DNA of 64,000 nt from NCBI RefSeq assembly GCF_000687715.1, contig NZ_JHXD01000012.1, positions 1-64,000 on the forward strand, given 5' to 3'. This document shows, in pieces, positions 26,088 to 35,161 of this stretch; position 1 is the first letter of the stretch, and every line of letters begins with the position of its first letter. The notes under the pieces are model-generated. The model saw nothing but the letters and a program-made list of their open reading frames with translations. It made no database searches and was not told the origin of the DNA. The translations under genes and the position numbers were made by a program. This stretch comes from Xylanibacter ruminicola Ga6B6 (GTDB lineage Bacteria > Bacteroidota > Bacteroidia > Bacteroidales > Bacteroidaceae).

Positions 26088-28448
26088 ATGAACAAAATCG
26101 TTAGAAAAGAGCAGTTCTCCGAGAAAGTTTTTCTCTTCGAGATCGAAGCTCCACTGATTGCAAAGAGCCGTAAAGCCGGTAACTTTGTGATCGTGCGCGT
26201 AGGCAAGAAGGGTGAGCGCATGCCGCTTACCATCGCTGGCGCAGACATCGAAAAGGGAACCATCACACTGGTTGTACAGATGGTGGGACTCTCATCTAAG
26301 AAACTCTGTGCCCTGAATGTGGGCGACTATGTGACCGACGTGGTTGGTCCATTAGGTAACCCCACTAAGATTGAGAACTACGGTACTGTGGTTTGTGCAG
26401 GTGGTGGACTGGGCGTTGCTCCTATGCTGCCCATTATCCAGGCCCTGAAAGCTGCTGGTAACCGCGTGCTCTCGGTAATGGCAGGCCGTTCGAAAGACCT
26501 CATTATCCTTGAAGATAAGGTACGCGAGAGTTCTGACGAGGTAATTATTATGACCGATGATGGTAGCTACGGCGAAAAGGGCGTAGTAACCGTTGGTATT
26601 GAGAAGTTTATTGAACAGGAGCCACACGTTGACAAGGTTTTTGCCATCGGACCTCCAATCATGATGAAGTTCTCGAACCTCACAGCACAGAAGCACAACA
26701 TTCCTTGCGAGGTATCGCTCAACACCATTATGGTGGATGGAACTGGTATGTGCGGTGCTTGCCGACTGACCATCGGAGGCAAAACAAAGTTCGTATGTAT
26801 CGACGGTCCCGAGTTCGACGGTGCGCTGGTTGACTGGGACGAGATGTTTAAGCGTATGGGCACCTTTAAGCGCGAGGAGCAGGAGGAGCTGGCCCACTAC
26901 GAGGAGCATCTGGATAGCATGAACGCTGAGGAGAAAGCCGAGGTTAAAGGTACAGACATCAAGATGGACAGCAATCCTACCAACGATCCTATCGAGGTGC
27001 TGACCGACCGAAACGCCGCCTGGCGCGATGAGCTCAGAAAGAGCATGAAACCCAAGGAGCGCACACAGATTGAGCGCGTTGTCATGCCCGAGCTCGACCC
27101 CGTTTACCGTGCTACCACACGTACCGAGGAAGTAAACATCGGTCTGACCAAGGAGATGGCTATGACTGAGGCTAAGCGCTGTCTCGACTGCGCCAAACCA
27201 ACTTGTGTTGAGGGCTGTCCTGTAAACATCAATATCCCATCATTCATCAAGAACATCGAGCGCGGTCAGTTCCTGGCTGCAGCAAAGGTGCTGAAGAACA
27301 CCTCTGCCCTGCCCGCTGTGTGTGGACGTGTTTGTCCTCAGGAGAAGCAGTGCGAGAGCAAGTGTATCCACCTGAAGATGAACGAGCCCGCTGTAGCCAT
27401 CGGCTATCTGGAGCGTTTCGCTGCTGACTTTGAGCGCGAGAGCGGCAACATCAGCCTGCCCGAGATCGCACCAGCCAACGGTATGAAGATTGCCGTAGTA
27501 GGTTCTGGTCCTGCCGGACTTTCTTTTGCAGGCGACATGGTGAAGAAGGGCTACGATGTTTACGTGTTCGAAGCTCTGCACGAAATCGGCGGTGTGCTGA
27601 AGTATGGTATCCCCGAGTTCCGTCTGCCTAACAAGATTGTAGATGTAGAAATCGAGAATCTGGCCAAGATGGGCGTTCACTTCCAGACCGACGTGATTGT
27701 GGGTAAGACCATCAGCGTTGAGCAGCTTGAGGCTCAGGGCTTCAAGGGCATCTTCGTTGGTTCGGGAGCCGGACTGCCAAACTTCATGAATATCCCTGGC
27801 GAGAACAGTATCAACATCATGTCGTCAAACGAGTACCTTACTCGTGTGAACCTGATGGATGCTGCCAACCCCAAGACCGATACCCCACTGAACCCCGCCA
27901 AGAGCGTGCTGGTTGTTGGTGGTGGTAATACCGCTATGGACTCTTGTCGTACAGCCAAGCGTCTGGGTGCCGATGTAACATTGGTATATCGTCGCAGTGA
28001 GGTTGAAATGCCAGCCCGACTGGAAGAGGTGAAGCATGCTAAGGAAGAGGGCATTAAGTTCCTCACCCTGCATAATCCTATCGAGTATATTGCCGACGAG
28101 ACGGGCGCCGTAAAGCAGGCCGTTCTGCAGGTAATGGAGCTGGGCGAACCCGATGCATCAGGTCGCCGCAGTCCTGTTCCCGTTGAGGGCAAGACCGTAA
28201 CACTCGATGTTGATCAGGTGATTGTGGCCGTTGGCGTATCACCAAACCCACTGGTACCAAAGAGTATCGAGGGCTTGGAGCTGGGCCGCAAGAACACCAT
28301 CGCTGTGAGCGAGGAGATGCAGTCATCTCGTGCTGAGATCTTCGCTGGTGGCGACATCGTGCGTGGTGGTGCAACAGTCATCCTCGCTATGGGTGATGGC
28401 CGTCGTGCTGCATTGAATATGGATAAGCATCTGCGTGGAGAAGCTTAA
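26088..28448 (+). CDS. Fused NfnA-NfnB-type flavin oxidoreductase
   Basis: This 786-residue protein joins two subunits. Residues 1-260 resemble the DHODH B electron-transfer subunit PyrK/NfnA: a flavin-binding barrel, a nucleotide-binding part (VVCAGGGLGVAPMLPI) and a 2Fe-2S site with Cys in GMCGACRLT and KFVCIDG. Residues about 300-786 resemble the small subunit of glutamate synthase, GltD/NfnB: two 4Fe-4S motifs (CLDCAKPTCVEGCP; CGRVCPQEKQCESKC), an FAD site (VGSGPAGLSFAG, about 470) and an NADPH site (VVGGGNTAMDSC, about 608). Family knowledge suggests ferredoxin/NADH/NADPH transhydrogenation. No large glutamate synthase subunit is next to it. It overlaps the next gene by 14 bases. Confidence 0.9.
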   Translation: MNKIVRKEQFSEKVFLFEIEAPLIAKSRKAGNFVIVRVGKKGERMPLTIAGADIEKGTITLVVQMVGLSSKKLCALNVGDYVTDVVGPLGNPTKIENYGTVVCAGGGLGVAPMLPIIQALKAAGNRVLSVMAGRSKDLIILEDKVRESSDEVIIMTDDGSYGEKGVVTVGIEKFIEQEPHVDKVFAIGPPIMMKFSNLTAQKHNIPCEVSLNTIMVDGTGMCGACRLTIGGKTKFVCIDGPEFDGALVDWDEMFKRMGTFKREEQEELAHYEEHLDSMNAEEKAEVKGTDIKMDSNPTNDPIEVLTDRNAAWRDELRKSMKPKERTQIERVVMPELDPVYRATTRTEEVNIGLTKEMAMTEAKRCLDCAKPTCVEGCPVNINIPSFIKNIERGQFLAAAKVLKNTSALPAVCGRVCPQEKQCESKCIHLKMNEPAVAIGYLERFAADFERESGNISLPEIAPANGMKIAVVGSGPAGLSFAGDMVKKGYDVYVFEALHEIGGVLKYGIPEFRLPNKIVDVEIENLAKMGVHFQTDVIVGKTISVEQLEAQGFKGIFVGSGAGLPNFMNIPGENSINIMSSNEYLTRVNLMDAANPKTDTPLNPAKSVLVVGGGNTAMDSCRTAKRLGADVTLVYRRSEVEMPARLEEVKHAKEEGIKFLTLHNPIEYIADETGAVKQAVLQVMELGEPDASGRRSPVPVEGKTVTLDVDQVIVAVGVSPNPLVPKSIEGLELGRKNTIAVSEEMQSSRAEIFAGGDIVRGGATVILAMGDGRRAALNMDKHLRGEA

Positions 28449-29214
28449 TCTAGATAAAGAGAGCCATCGCCTCTGGCATCGCCTCAATGAGCGTTTTGTC
28501 AAGGCGATGGCTACTTATCATCTTATAGAAGATGATGACCACATACTCGTGGGCCTATCGGGCGGTAAGGATTCGCTCCTGTTGCTCGAAATGCTGGCCA
28601 AGCGTTCGCGCATCCAGCATCCACGATTCAAGGTAGAGGCCTTGCACGTTAGGATGGCCAACATCCATTACGAGACCGATACCAGCTACCTGCAGCAGTT
28701 CTGCGACAACCTGGGCGTAAAGCTCCACGTGCTAACAACAAGCTTCGAGGTTGACGCCACAGCCGAATCGGAACCTACCGATGCTGCCCGTCGCCGCAAG
28801 CAGAAAACGCCCTGTTTCCTGTGTTCATGGAACCGCCGCAAGCAAATGTTTAATCTGGCGCAGGAGTTAGGTTGCAACAAGATTGCATTAGGGCATCATC
28901 AGGACGACCTGCTGCATACGGCACTGATGAATCTCACCTTCCAAGGCAGATTCGACACCATGCCCGCCCTGCTGAAGATGCGCAAGATGCCACTCGCCAT
29001 CATCCGTCCGCTGTGTATGATCGAGGAGAAAGACATCAAGCAGTACGCTGAGTTGCAGGGGTATCAGAAACAGCAGAAACTCTGTCCCTACGAGACTCAC
29101 TCGCATCGCGCCGACATCAAGCACATCTACGATGCTATCGAGCTGATGAATCCAGAAGCCCGCTACAGCATGTGGAACGCGCTGAACGCTGACAACAAAC
29201 TAATAGAAGAATAA
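28435..29214 (+). CDS. TtcA-like tRNA thiolation protein
   Basis: The start is GTG at 28435 (259 residues), overlapping the previous gene by 14 bases. The PP-loop ATP-binding motif LVGLSGGKDSLLLLEML is near residue 41. Cys-x-x-Cys (TPCFLCSWNRRK, about 126) plus a third Cys in KLCPYETHSHR (about 217) could hold the 4Fe-4S cluster used by TtcA to make 2-thiocytidine at tRNA position 32. A target other than C32 cannot be excluded in this phylum. Confidence 0.85.
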   Translation: MEKLNLDKESHRLWHRLNERFVKAMATYHLIEDDDHILVGLSGGKDSLLLLEMLAKRSRIQHPRFKVEALHVRMANIHYETDTSYLQQFCDNLGVKLHVLTTSFEVDATAESEPTDAARRRKQKTPCFLCSWNRRKQMFNLAQELGCNKIALGHHQDDLLHTALMNLTFQGRFDTMPALLKMRKMPLAIIRPLCMIEEKDIKQYAELQGYQKQQKLCPYETHSHRADIKHIYDAIELMNPEARYSMWNALNADNKLIEE

Positions 29215-29217
29215 GAT

Positions 29218-30348
29218 ATGAACCTGAGAAAAATTACGATACTCGCATTGGCCGTACTACTGTCGCTCCCGATGGCAGCACAAAAACGTAAACGTGTAAA
29301 GCCCAAAGCTAAACCCGTGCCTGTGATTGAAGAGCCACAGGAGGATCCACGCATCACCAACATGCGCGAGATGACGCAGCAAATCGTTATCATCGACAGT
29401 ATCGTAACCGATAAGGAGCAGTTCTTGGCTTCTATCCGACTCTCGTCAGAATCGGGTAAGCTGATGCCTACGGGCACCTTCTTCAACAATCAGCAGCAAG
29501 GTTGCCTTTACATCAACGAGATGAGCAACAAGGTGTACTTCAGTCAGCCTGTCGACTCACTGCAGCAACTCTTCACATCCGACAAACTGGGTAACGAATG
29601 GAGTCGTCCGCAGCGCCTTACTGGTATCAGCGAGGGCATCAGCGAGACCTCCTACCCCTTTATGCTTGCCGATGGCGTAACCTTCTACTTTGCCGGAAAG
29701 GGCGAAGAGAGTATAGGTAACTACGACATCTTTGTGACGCGCTACGACTCACGTAGCGGTTCGTTCCTGAAGCCCGAGAATATCGGTATGCCTTTCAACT
29801 CTGAGGCCAACGACTACATGTACGCTATCGACGAAACCAACCGTATCGGTTACTTCGTCAGCGATCGTCGCCAGCCTGAGGGCAAGGTATGTATCTATAT
29901 CTTCGTGCCATCCGAAACACGTAAGACTTACGACGGTACCGTGTATTCAGAAGAGCAGATTCGTCACCTGGCCGATATCACCAGCATTGCTGATACCTGG
30001 GGCGACGGCACAGAACGCAAGGCTGCCCTCGAGCGTATCAAACAGAAATACGCCGCTGGCACATCTGCCGAGACAACAAATAACAAAGGTAAAGCGGCAG
30101 TAAACTTCCTATCGAAAGAGGCAAAATCGCTCTACCCTGAGCTGGTGGAACAGCAGAGCAAGCTCGATACCGCCAACTCGCGCCTAGCCCAGCTGCGCCA
30201 ACAATATCACGCAGCCAACAACAACGTCCGCAAAGTACTGAAGAACGAGATTCTGAAGCTTGAAGCCGAGGTTGTAGAGCTGAACGCCAACGTAAAACAG
30301 TTGGATAAAGCAATCCGTAATGCAGAAATTAAAAGTAAAATTCAATAA
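29218..30348 (+). CDS. Exported PD40 (WD40-like) repeat protein
   Basis: This 376-residue protein has a signal peptide (ITILALAVLLSLPMAAQ, residues 6-22), then a Lys/Pro-rich stretch, then beta-propeller-like PD40 units (YPFMLADGVTFYFAGKG; NDYMYAIDETNRIGYFVSD). The last 90 residues form a coiled coil (LAQLRQQYHAANNNVRKVL). Proteins of this type work in the periplasm or at the outer membrane of Bacteroidota, some in secretion or envelope complexes; the role here is unknown. It is 3 bases from the TtcA-like gene and 12 from the phosphorylase. Confidence 0.75.
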   Translation: MNLRKITILALAVLLSLPMAAQKRKRVKPKAKPVPVIEEPQEDPRITNMREMTQQIVIIDSIVTDKEQFLASIRLSSESGKLMPTGTFFNNQQQGCLYINEMSNKVYFSQPVDSLQQLFTSDKLGNEWSRPQRLTGISEGISETSYPFMLADGVTFYFAGKGEESIGNYDIFVTRYDSRSGSFLKPENIGMPFNSEANDYMYAIDETNRIGYFVSDRRQPEGKVCIYIFVPSETRKTYDGTVYSEEQIRHLADITSIADTWGDGTERKAALERIKQKYAAGTSAETTNNKGKAAVNFLSKEAKSLYPELVEQQSKLDTANSRLAQLRQQYHAANNNVRKVLKNEILKLEAEVVELNANVKQLDKAIRNAEIKSKIQ

Positions 30349-30360
30349 TACATACAGTCT

Positions 30361-31233
30361 ATGAAGAAGAATTTTCCAGAATCAGAACTGATTATCAATG
30401 CCGATGGTTCATGTTTCCATCTGCATCTGAAGCCAGAACAGCTAGCTGACAAGGTGGTGCTGGTAGGCGATCCAGCCCGAGTAGACACCGTTGCAGCTCA
30501 TTTCGACTCGAAAGAGTGCGAGGTTAGCAGCCGCGAGTTCCACACCATCACAGGTATGTATAAAGGCAAACGCATCACCGTACAGAGTCACGGTATCGGC
30601 TGTGACAATATTGATATCGTAGCCAACGAGCTCGACACGCTCGCCAACATCGATTATAACACCCGCGAGGAGAAAGCCGAACATCGCACTCTCACTATGG
30701 TACGTATCGGTACCTGTGGCGGTTTGCAGCCCAACACCCCTACCGGATGTTTTGTAGCAAGCGTAAAGAGCATTGGTTTTGATGGTTTGCTGAACTACTA
30801 TGCCGACCGTAACAAGGTGTGTGACCTGAAGCTTGAAGAGGCCTTTAAGCAGCACATGAATTGGAACCCCATCAAGGGTGCTCCTTACGTATCGGTAGCC
30901 GATGCTGAACTCATCGACCGCATTGCTAAAGATGATATGGTTCGTGGCTATACTATCTCGTGTGGTGGATTCTACGGCCCTCAGGGTCGCGTGCTGCGCG
31001 CCAACATCGAGGATCCCAAGCAGAACGAGAAGATTGAGAGCTTTGAGTATGACGGCTTGAAGATCTGCAACTTCGAGATGGAGTCATCAGCTCTCGCTGG
31101 TATGGCATCGCTGCTGGGTCATCGTGCTATGACCTGCTGCATGGTTATCGCCAACCGCTACGCCCAGAAAATGAACACTGAGTACAAGAACAGTATCGAT
31201 ACCCTCATCGAGAAAGTACTCGAACGTATCTAA
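30361..31233 (+). CDS. Nucleoside phosphorylase
   Basis: This 290-residue protein is of the PNP/UDP family: VVLVGDPARVDTVAAHF (phosphate-binding loop), QSHGIGCDNIDIVANEL, RIGTCGGLQPNTPTG and a late CNFEMESSALAGMASLLGH (ribose-binding Glu and Met). The GIGCDNI substitution of the usual GMG segment leaves the exact nucleoside open; uridine is the most likely substrate. It recycles nucleobases in the cytosol. Confidence 0.87.
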   Translation: MKKNFPESELIINADGSCFHLHLKPEQLADKVVLVGDPARVDTVAAHFDSKECEVSSREFHTITGMYKGKRITVQSHGIGCDNIDIVANELDTLANIDYNTREEKAEHRTLTMVRIGTCGGLQPNTPTGCFVASVKSIGFDGLLNYYADRNKVCDLKLEEAFKQHMNWNPIKGAPYVSVADAELIDRIAKDDMVRGYTISCGGFYGPQGRVLRANIEDPKQNEKIESFEYDGLKICNFEMESSALAGMASLLGHRAMTCCMVIANRYAQKMNTEYKNSIDTLIEKVLERI

Positions 31234-31235
31234 AG

Positions 31236-31271
31236 CTCAAAGTTCAAAGCTCAAAGTTCAAAGCTCAAAGT
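31236..31271 (+). repeat. Heptamer repeat CAAAGYT x5 before mnmE
   Basis: Five direct 7-base units, alternating CAAAGTT and CAAAGCT, occupy the 41-base gap. The last unit is about 4 bases from the mnmE start codon, so the array is where a ribosome site would be. Confidence 0.85.
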
Positions 31272-31274
31272 TAA

Positions 31275-32618
31275 ATGAACGAAACGATTTGCGCACTCGC
31301 TACCGCCCCAGGCGGAGCAATAGGAATCATAAGAATCTCAGGTACTCAAACACTTGAGATTCTTTCTCGTGTATTTACCAAGAATCTCACACAAGCCCAG
31401 CCCAACACCATTCATTATGGACATATCAAGAACGGCGAAGAGATTGTCGACGAGGTTCTAGTGAGCGTATTCCGTGCTCCCCACTCTTATACGGGCGAAG
31501 AGAGCGCAGAGATTTCGTGTCACGGCTCACGTTATATCCTGAATAAGGTATTAGCATTGTTGATAGCCAACGGTTGTCGCCAGGCTGGTCCAGGCGAATT
31601 TACCCAGCGTGCCTACCTGAACGGCAAGATGGACCTCTCGCAGGCAGAAGCTGTAGCCGACCTGATAGCCTCAACCAATCAGGCCACCCACCAGATTGCA
31701 ATAAGTCAGCTACGTGGTCATTTTTCGTCAAAACTGGCACAGCTGCGCGAACAACTGCTCAAGCTCACCTCACTATTAGAGTTGGAGCTTGATTTCTCCG
31801 ACCACGAGGATCTGGAGTTTGCCGACCGCAGCGAGCTAATGGATATAACGAAAACGATTGACAACCACATCACCCGTTTGGCCAAAAGTTTCGAAACAGG
31901 CCAGACACTTAAGCAAGGCATCCCTGTGGCCATTGTGGGTAAAACCAACGTGGGTAAATCTACCCTTCTAAATCGCCTTCTAAAAGACGATCGCGCCATT
32001 GTGAGCGACATTCATGGTACCACCCGTGATACCATCGAGGACACCATCGACATTAATGGCATCACCTTCCGCTTTATCGATACTGCAGGTATCCGTCAGA
32101 CCCAGGACGAGGTAGAACAGATAGGTATTACCCGTACTTACGCTGCTATCGACAAGGCCCGCATCGTACTTTGGTTGATTGACACAGAACCTTCAACAAA
32201 AGAAATTAACGATATTACACAACGCACTGAAAACAAAAAACTTATCGTTATTAAAAACAAAGCAGACAAAACAGATAACAATAGTTACAATCTGTTAAAT
32301 CTTCCATTTATCACCATCAGTGCCAAGTTTGGTACCGGTATCGAGGAATTAGAGCAAGCCATCTACGAGGCAGCCAATATTCCTGCCCTGACAGAAAACG
32401 ATATCATTGTTACCAACGCTCGTCATTACGACGCTTTGGTGCGTGCGCACGACAGCATTCAACGTGTGATTGACGGTCTCCAGATGCAACTTAGCGGCGA
32501 CCTCCTGAGTGAAGATCTCCGCCAAGCCCTTGACACCCTCGCCGAAATCACCGGCGGCCAAATCACCCCCAACGAAGTTTTAGGAAATATCTTTAAAAAC
32601 TTCTGCGTGGGAAAGTAG
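31275..32618 (+). CDS. mnmE: tRNA modification GTPase MnmE
   Basis: This 447-residue protein has the N-terminal folate-binding domain, helical domain and inserted G domain: G1 GKTNVGKST (about 222), G3 DTAGIRQT, G4 NKADK. It ends FCVGK, with the catalytic-region Cys of the family. With MnmG it modifies U34 in tRNAs. Its last 18 bases, 32601-32618, recur at 47882-47899 and 47901-47918. The 3' end is a known insertion site for SGI1-type islands in other bacteria. Confidence 0.97.
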   Translation: MNETICALATAPGGAIGIIRISGTQTLEILSRVFTKNLTQAQPNTIHYGHIKNGEEIVDEVLVSVFRAPHSYTGEESAEISCHGSRYILNKVLALLIANGCRQAGPGEFTQRAYLNGKMDLSQAEAVADLIASTNQATHQIAISQLRGHFSSKLAQLREQLLKLTSLLELELDFSDHEDLEFADRSELMDITKTIDNHITRLAKSFETGQTLKQGIPVAIVGKTNVGKSTLLNRLLKDDRAIVSDIHGTTRDTIEDTIDINGITFRFIDTAGIRQTQDEVEQIGITRTYAAIDKARIVLWLIDTEPSTKEINDITQRTENKKLIVIKNKADKTDNNSYNLLNLPFITISAKFGTGIEELEQAIYEAANIPALTENDIIVTNARHYDALVRAHDSIQRVIDGLQMQLSGDLLSEDLRQALDTLAEITGGQITPNEVLGNIFKNFCVGK

Positions 32619-32621
32619 ATT
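32598..32621 (+). other. Candidate attachment site, left (attL-like)
   Basis: The core TTCTGCGTGGGAAAGTAG (32601-32618) is the mnmE 3' end. With three flanking bases on each side it matches 47879-47902 at 23 of 24 positions. This is direct observation; calling it an att site is inference from the duplication and from SGI1 knowledge. Confidence 0.7.
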
Positions 32622-32973
32622 ACGACTAATTGATACACAGGCTTTACATCGTTTTGTTAGAGTATTTTAACAAGTAAGTAAGAATTAATCAAGATTAAAT
32701 GTAATTACCTATAGGTCAGCAGATTAACACATTTGCTAATCAAGTTTTATTATTACATTCTGCATAAGATTTCGTCAGAAGTGATGGAAAAAACATTCAA
32801 AAATCTGCAAATATCTGAGACTCATTTTCAGGGTTGTTTACACCCCATATTTGCAGATGTTTGCAGATTCTAAAATCGCATCAATTCATAGAATGCTCTT
32901 AGCGATATTTGTTAAACAATTTAACAAAATAGTACGTCTGTGCCATTTTTTCGTGACACGGACGTTACCAATC
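32619..32973 (+). other. Non-coding left end of mnmE island
   Basis: This A+T-rich stretch has no gene. It holds three copies of TTTGCAGAT or its complement (32803-32811 minus, 32850-32858 and 32860-32868 plus) and an imperfect 16-base inverted repeat formed by 32802-32817 and 32854-32869. A stem (ACGTCTGTG with CACGGACGT, about 32932-32967) just before the flavodoxin stop could end minus-strand transcription, though its T-run is poor. Confidence 0.6.
32803..32868 (+). repeat. TTTGCAGAT cluster, left end
   Basis: One inverted and two direct copies in 66 bases. The 16-base word TTTGCAGATGTTTGCA at 32850-32865 occurs again, in the same direction, at 47726-47741 near the right end. Confidence 0.8.
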
Positions 32974-33525
32974 TTACAATCCTTTCACCCAAGTTTCTAA
33001 TTCCTTCTTGCTTGTCCTGTTCAGGAGTTTACCCTCCTTCCATGTTATATCAGGATAGGCAGCCTTCAAATCCTCGCAAGCCTTCTTAATACTGCTGCCG
33101 CCAGAGGTGGCGAAAGGAATAACGGTCTTGCCCTTGAAGTCGTAAGACTCCATAAAGGTGTTGATGATGGTCGGAGCGGTATACCACCAAATGGGGAAAC
33201 CAACATAGACCACATCATAGTCTTGCATATTCTTCAACTTATCGGTGATGGCAGGACGAGAGTTCTTGTCCTTCATTTCTACTGAAGAACGGCTTTGTTT
33301 GTCACGCCAATCGAGGTCTGCATCTGTGTATGGATATTCAGGCTTGATCTTATGCAAGTCAGCACCTACCACTGCTGCCAGTTGCTCAGCTACTCCCTTG
33401 GTCACACCAGATGCTGAGAAATAAGCTACTAATAAGTTCTTCATCTCTTTCTTTTCTTGTTTCTGCGCACAGGCCGTGAGGCTGAATGCCATTAATGCCG
33501 TGCAAATAACTGTAATCAGTTTCAT
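32974..33525 (-). CDS. Exported flavodoxin-like lipoprotein
   Basis: This 183-residue protein begins with a signal sequence and a lipobox-like LTACAQ (Cys near residue 19), followed by a flavodoxin fold: [20 protein letters not shown] (FMN phosphate loop, written here as a 20-residue motif), [17 protein letters not shown] with the flavin-stacking Trp, and [11 protein letters not shown]. Flavodoxin-type folds are normally cytosolic, so the signal is notable. It is the last gene of the seven-gene operon. Confidence 0.82.
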   Translation of the reverse strand: MKLITVICTALMAFSLTACAQKQEKKEMKNLLVAYFSASGVTKGVAEQLAAVVGADLHKIKPEYPYTDADLDWRDKQSRSSVEMKDKNSRPAITDKLKNMQDYDVVYVGFPIWWYTAPTIINTFMESYDFKGKTVIPFATSGGSSIKKACEDLKAAYPDITWKEGKLLNRTSKKELETWVKGL

Positions 33526-33537
33526 ATTGTCTTCTAT

Positions 33538-34572
33538 TTACTTGTTCTTTGCTGCCTTTACCCATACAGGCTCTTCACTCATGGCTGGCTTATTGACTGC
33601 CATCACACCTGAGAGGTTGTGGGGCACGTATGGCTCTTCTATATAGCGGATGTCATCGGCGGTCAGACGGACATCAAGCGACTTTACGGCACCTTCGATA
33701 TGGTGCAGCTTGGTGGCTCCCACAATGGGTGACTCCACCTTGGTCAGCAACCAGGCAAGGGAAATCTGAGTCATCTCCACATCATAGCGATTGGCCAGTT
33801 CCACTACGCGATTCACGATGCGGTTGTCCTGCTCAGCGGTGGCATCGTATTTGAAGTGCATGAACGAGTCTTCGGCCTGGCGCTTCGAGGTCTCACCTGG
33901 GCGCTTGGCCAGTTTGCCTGATGCCAGAGCGCTGTAGGGTGTCTGTGCGATGTTGTCTTCACGGCATAAGGGCTGCATCTCGCGCTCCTCCTCACGCATG
34001 ATCAGGTTGTAGTGGTTCTGCACACTGATAAATTTTGCCCAGTCGTGTTTCTCTGCCAGTGCATTCATCTTCGCCAACTGATAGGCATAGACGTTGGCGA
34101 TGCCGATGTAGCGTACTTTGCCTTGGCGCACGGCCTCATTCATGCCTTCAAGAATCTCCTCGGCAGGCGTCTTGTAGTCCCAGATGTGGTAGATGTACAA
34201 GTCCACATAGTCCATGCCGAGGTGCTGCAGGCTGCTGTCGATGTTGCTCAGTACATGCTGCCGACCATCGATGCCGTTCGTGATTTCCTCCTCTGTGCGA
34301 GGCAGGAACTTCGTGGCCACCACCACGTCTTCGCGGCGTGCCATATCCTTCAGCGCCCTGCCCACGAACTGCTCCGAAGTGCCCAGCTGATAGGCTATCG
34401 CCGTGTCGAAGAAGTTCACGCCGAGGTCGAGTGACCGACGAATGATTTCGCGTGTCGGCTCTTCGTCAATCGTCCACGAGTGCTGTCCGATACTGGCATC
34501 TCCAAAGCCCATGCAGCCGAGGCAAATGCGCGACACATTGAGGTCTGAGTTTCCAAGTTTTACGTATTCCAT
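33538..34572 (-). CDS. Aldo/keto reductase
   Basis: This 344-residue TIM-barrel enzyme has Asp and Tyr of the catalytic tetrad in NFFDTAIAYQLGTSE, Lys in VVATKF and His in LYIYHIWDY. The C-terminal LTKVESPIVGATKLHHIEG binds NADPH. It reduces aldehydes or ketones; the substrate is unknown. There is no signal peptide, so it acts in the cytosol, unlike several operon partners. It is in the same family as the gene at 38381-39316 but not a recent duplicate. Confidence 0.9.
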   Translation of the reverse strand: MEYVKLGNSDLNVSRICLGCMGFGDASIGQHSWTIDEEPTREIIRRSLDLGVNFFDTAIAYQLGTSEQFVGRALKDMARREDVVVATKFLPRTEEEITNGIDGRQHVLSNIDSSLQHLGMDYVDLYIYHIWDYKTPAEEILEGMNEAVRQGKVRYIGIANVYAYQLAKMNALAEKHDWAKFISVQNHYNLIMREEEREMQPLCREDNIAQTPYSALASGKLAKRPGETSKRQAEDSFMHFKYDATAEQDNRIVNRVVELANRYDVEMTQISLAWLLTKVESPIVGATKLHHIEGAVKSLDVRLTADDIRYIEEPYVPHNLSGVMAVNKPAMSEEPVWVKAAKNK

Positions 34573-34585
34573 ATTGTTGCTTAAG

Positions 34586-35152
34586 TTATTTCAAAGTTTC
34601 ACCATACGCCTTACCCATCTTCACGCAGTCACCAATAATGTCGCCTGTGCGCAGGTATTTATAGGTGGGCATCTCGAAAAGCACGGGTTTCAGTTTTGTG
34701 TAGTCAGGCTTTCCCTTCTCGTCGAGCATTGTTTCTTCGACGTAGGTATTGAGAATAGTGCAGATGTAGTTCTTAAAGCCGTCAATCTCGTATGTATCAA
34801 TGACCTCGCACTCCATTACCAGTGGCGATTGTTCGATGACGGGCATACCAGCCTCGCCCAGATGATAAGGCAGCACGCCCGACTTGTCCGTTTTTGCCCC
34901 GCTTACTGTTCCCGTATAGTCTGCAGCAGCCACAAACTGCTCGTCGATTATGTTCACCGACAGGCGTTTGGTCTCGTCGATGGCCTTGATGCTATGGTGT
35001 GAAGAATGGATGCTCAGCAGCATTTTCGAGTGGCTGACGATACCGATGTGAGCCACCAACAGCCAGTTTACTTTCCCTCCTTCTCCTATGGTTCCTACAA
35101 CCGTGGCTGGCGTGGGATAGAGAGCCAGTTTCTGTCCGATGTTCTGTTTCAT
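34586..35152 (-). CDS. Flavin reductase-like protein
   Basis: This 188-residue protein has the FMN-binding split-barrel pattern of flavin reductases: LYPTPATVVGTIGEGGKVNW, then LSIHSSHHSIKAIDETKRLSVNI, then the C-terminal MPTYKYLRTGD. The family reduces flavin or binds it as an electron carrier. The 13-base gap to the next gene supports co-transcription. It could supply reduced flavin to operon partners; inference. Confidence 0.83.
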   Translation of the reverse strand: MKQNIGQKLALYPTPATVVGTIGEGGKVNWLLVAHIGIVSHSKMLLSIHSSHHSIKAIDETKRLSVNIIDEQFVAAADYTGTVSGAKTDKSGVLPYHLGEAGMPVIEQSPLVMECEVIDTYEIDGFKNYICTILNTYVEETMLDEKGKPDYTKLKPVLFEMPTYKYLRTGDIIGDCVKMGKAYGETLK

Positions 35153-35161
35153 ATCATTCCT

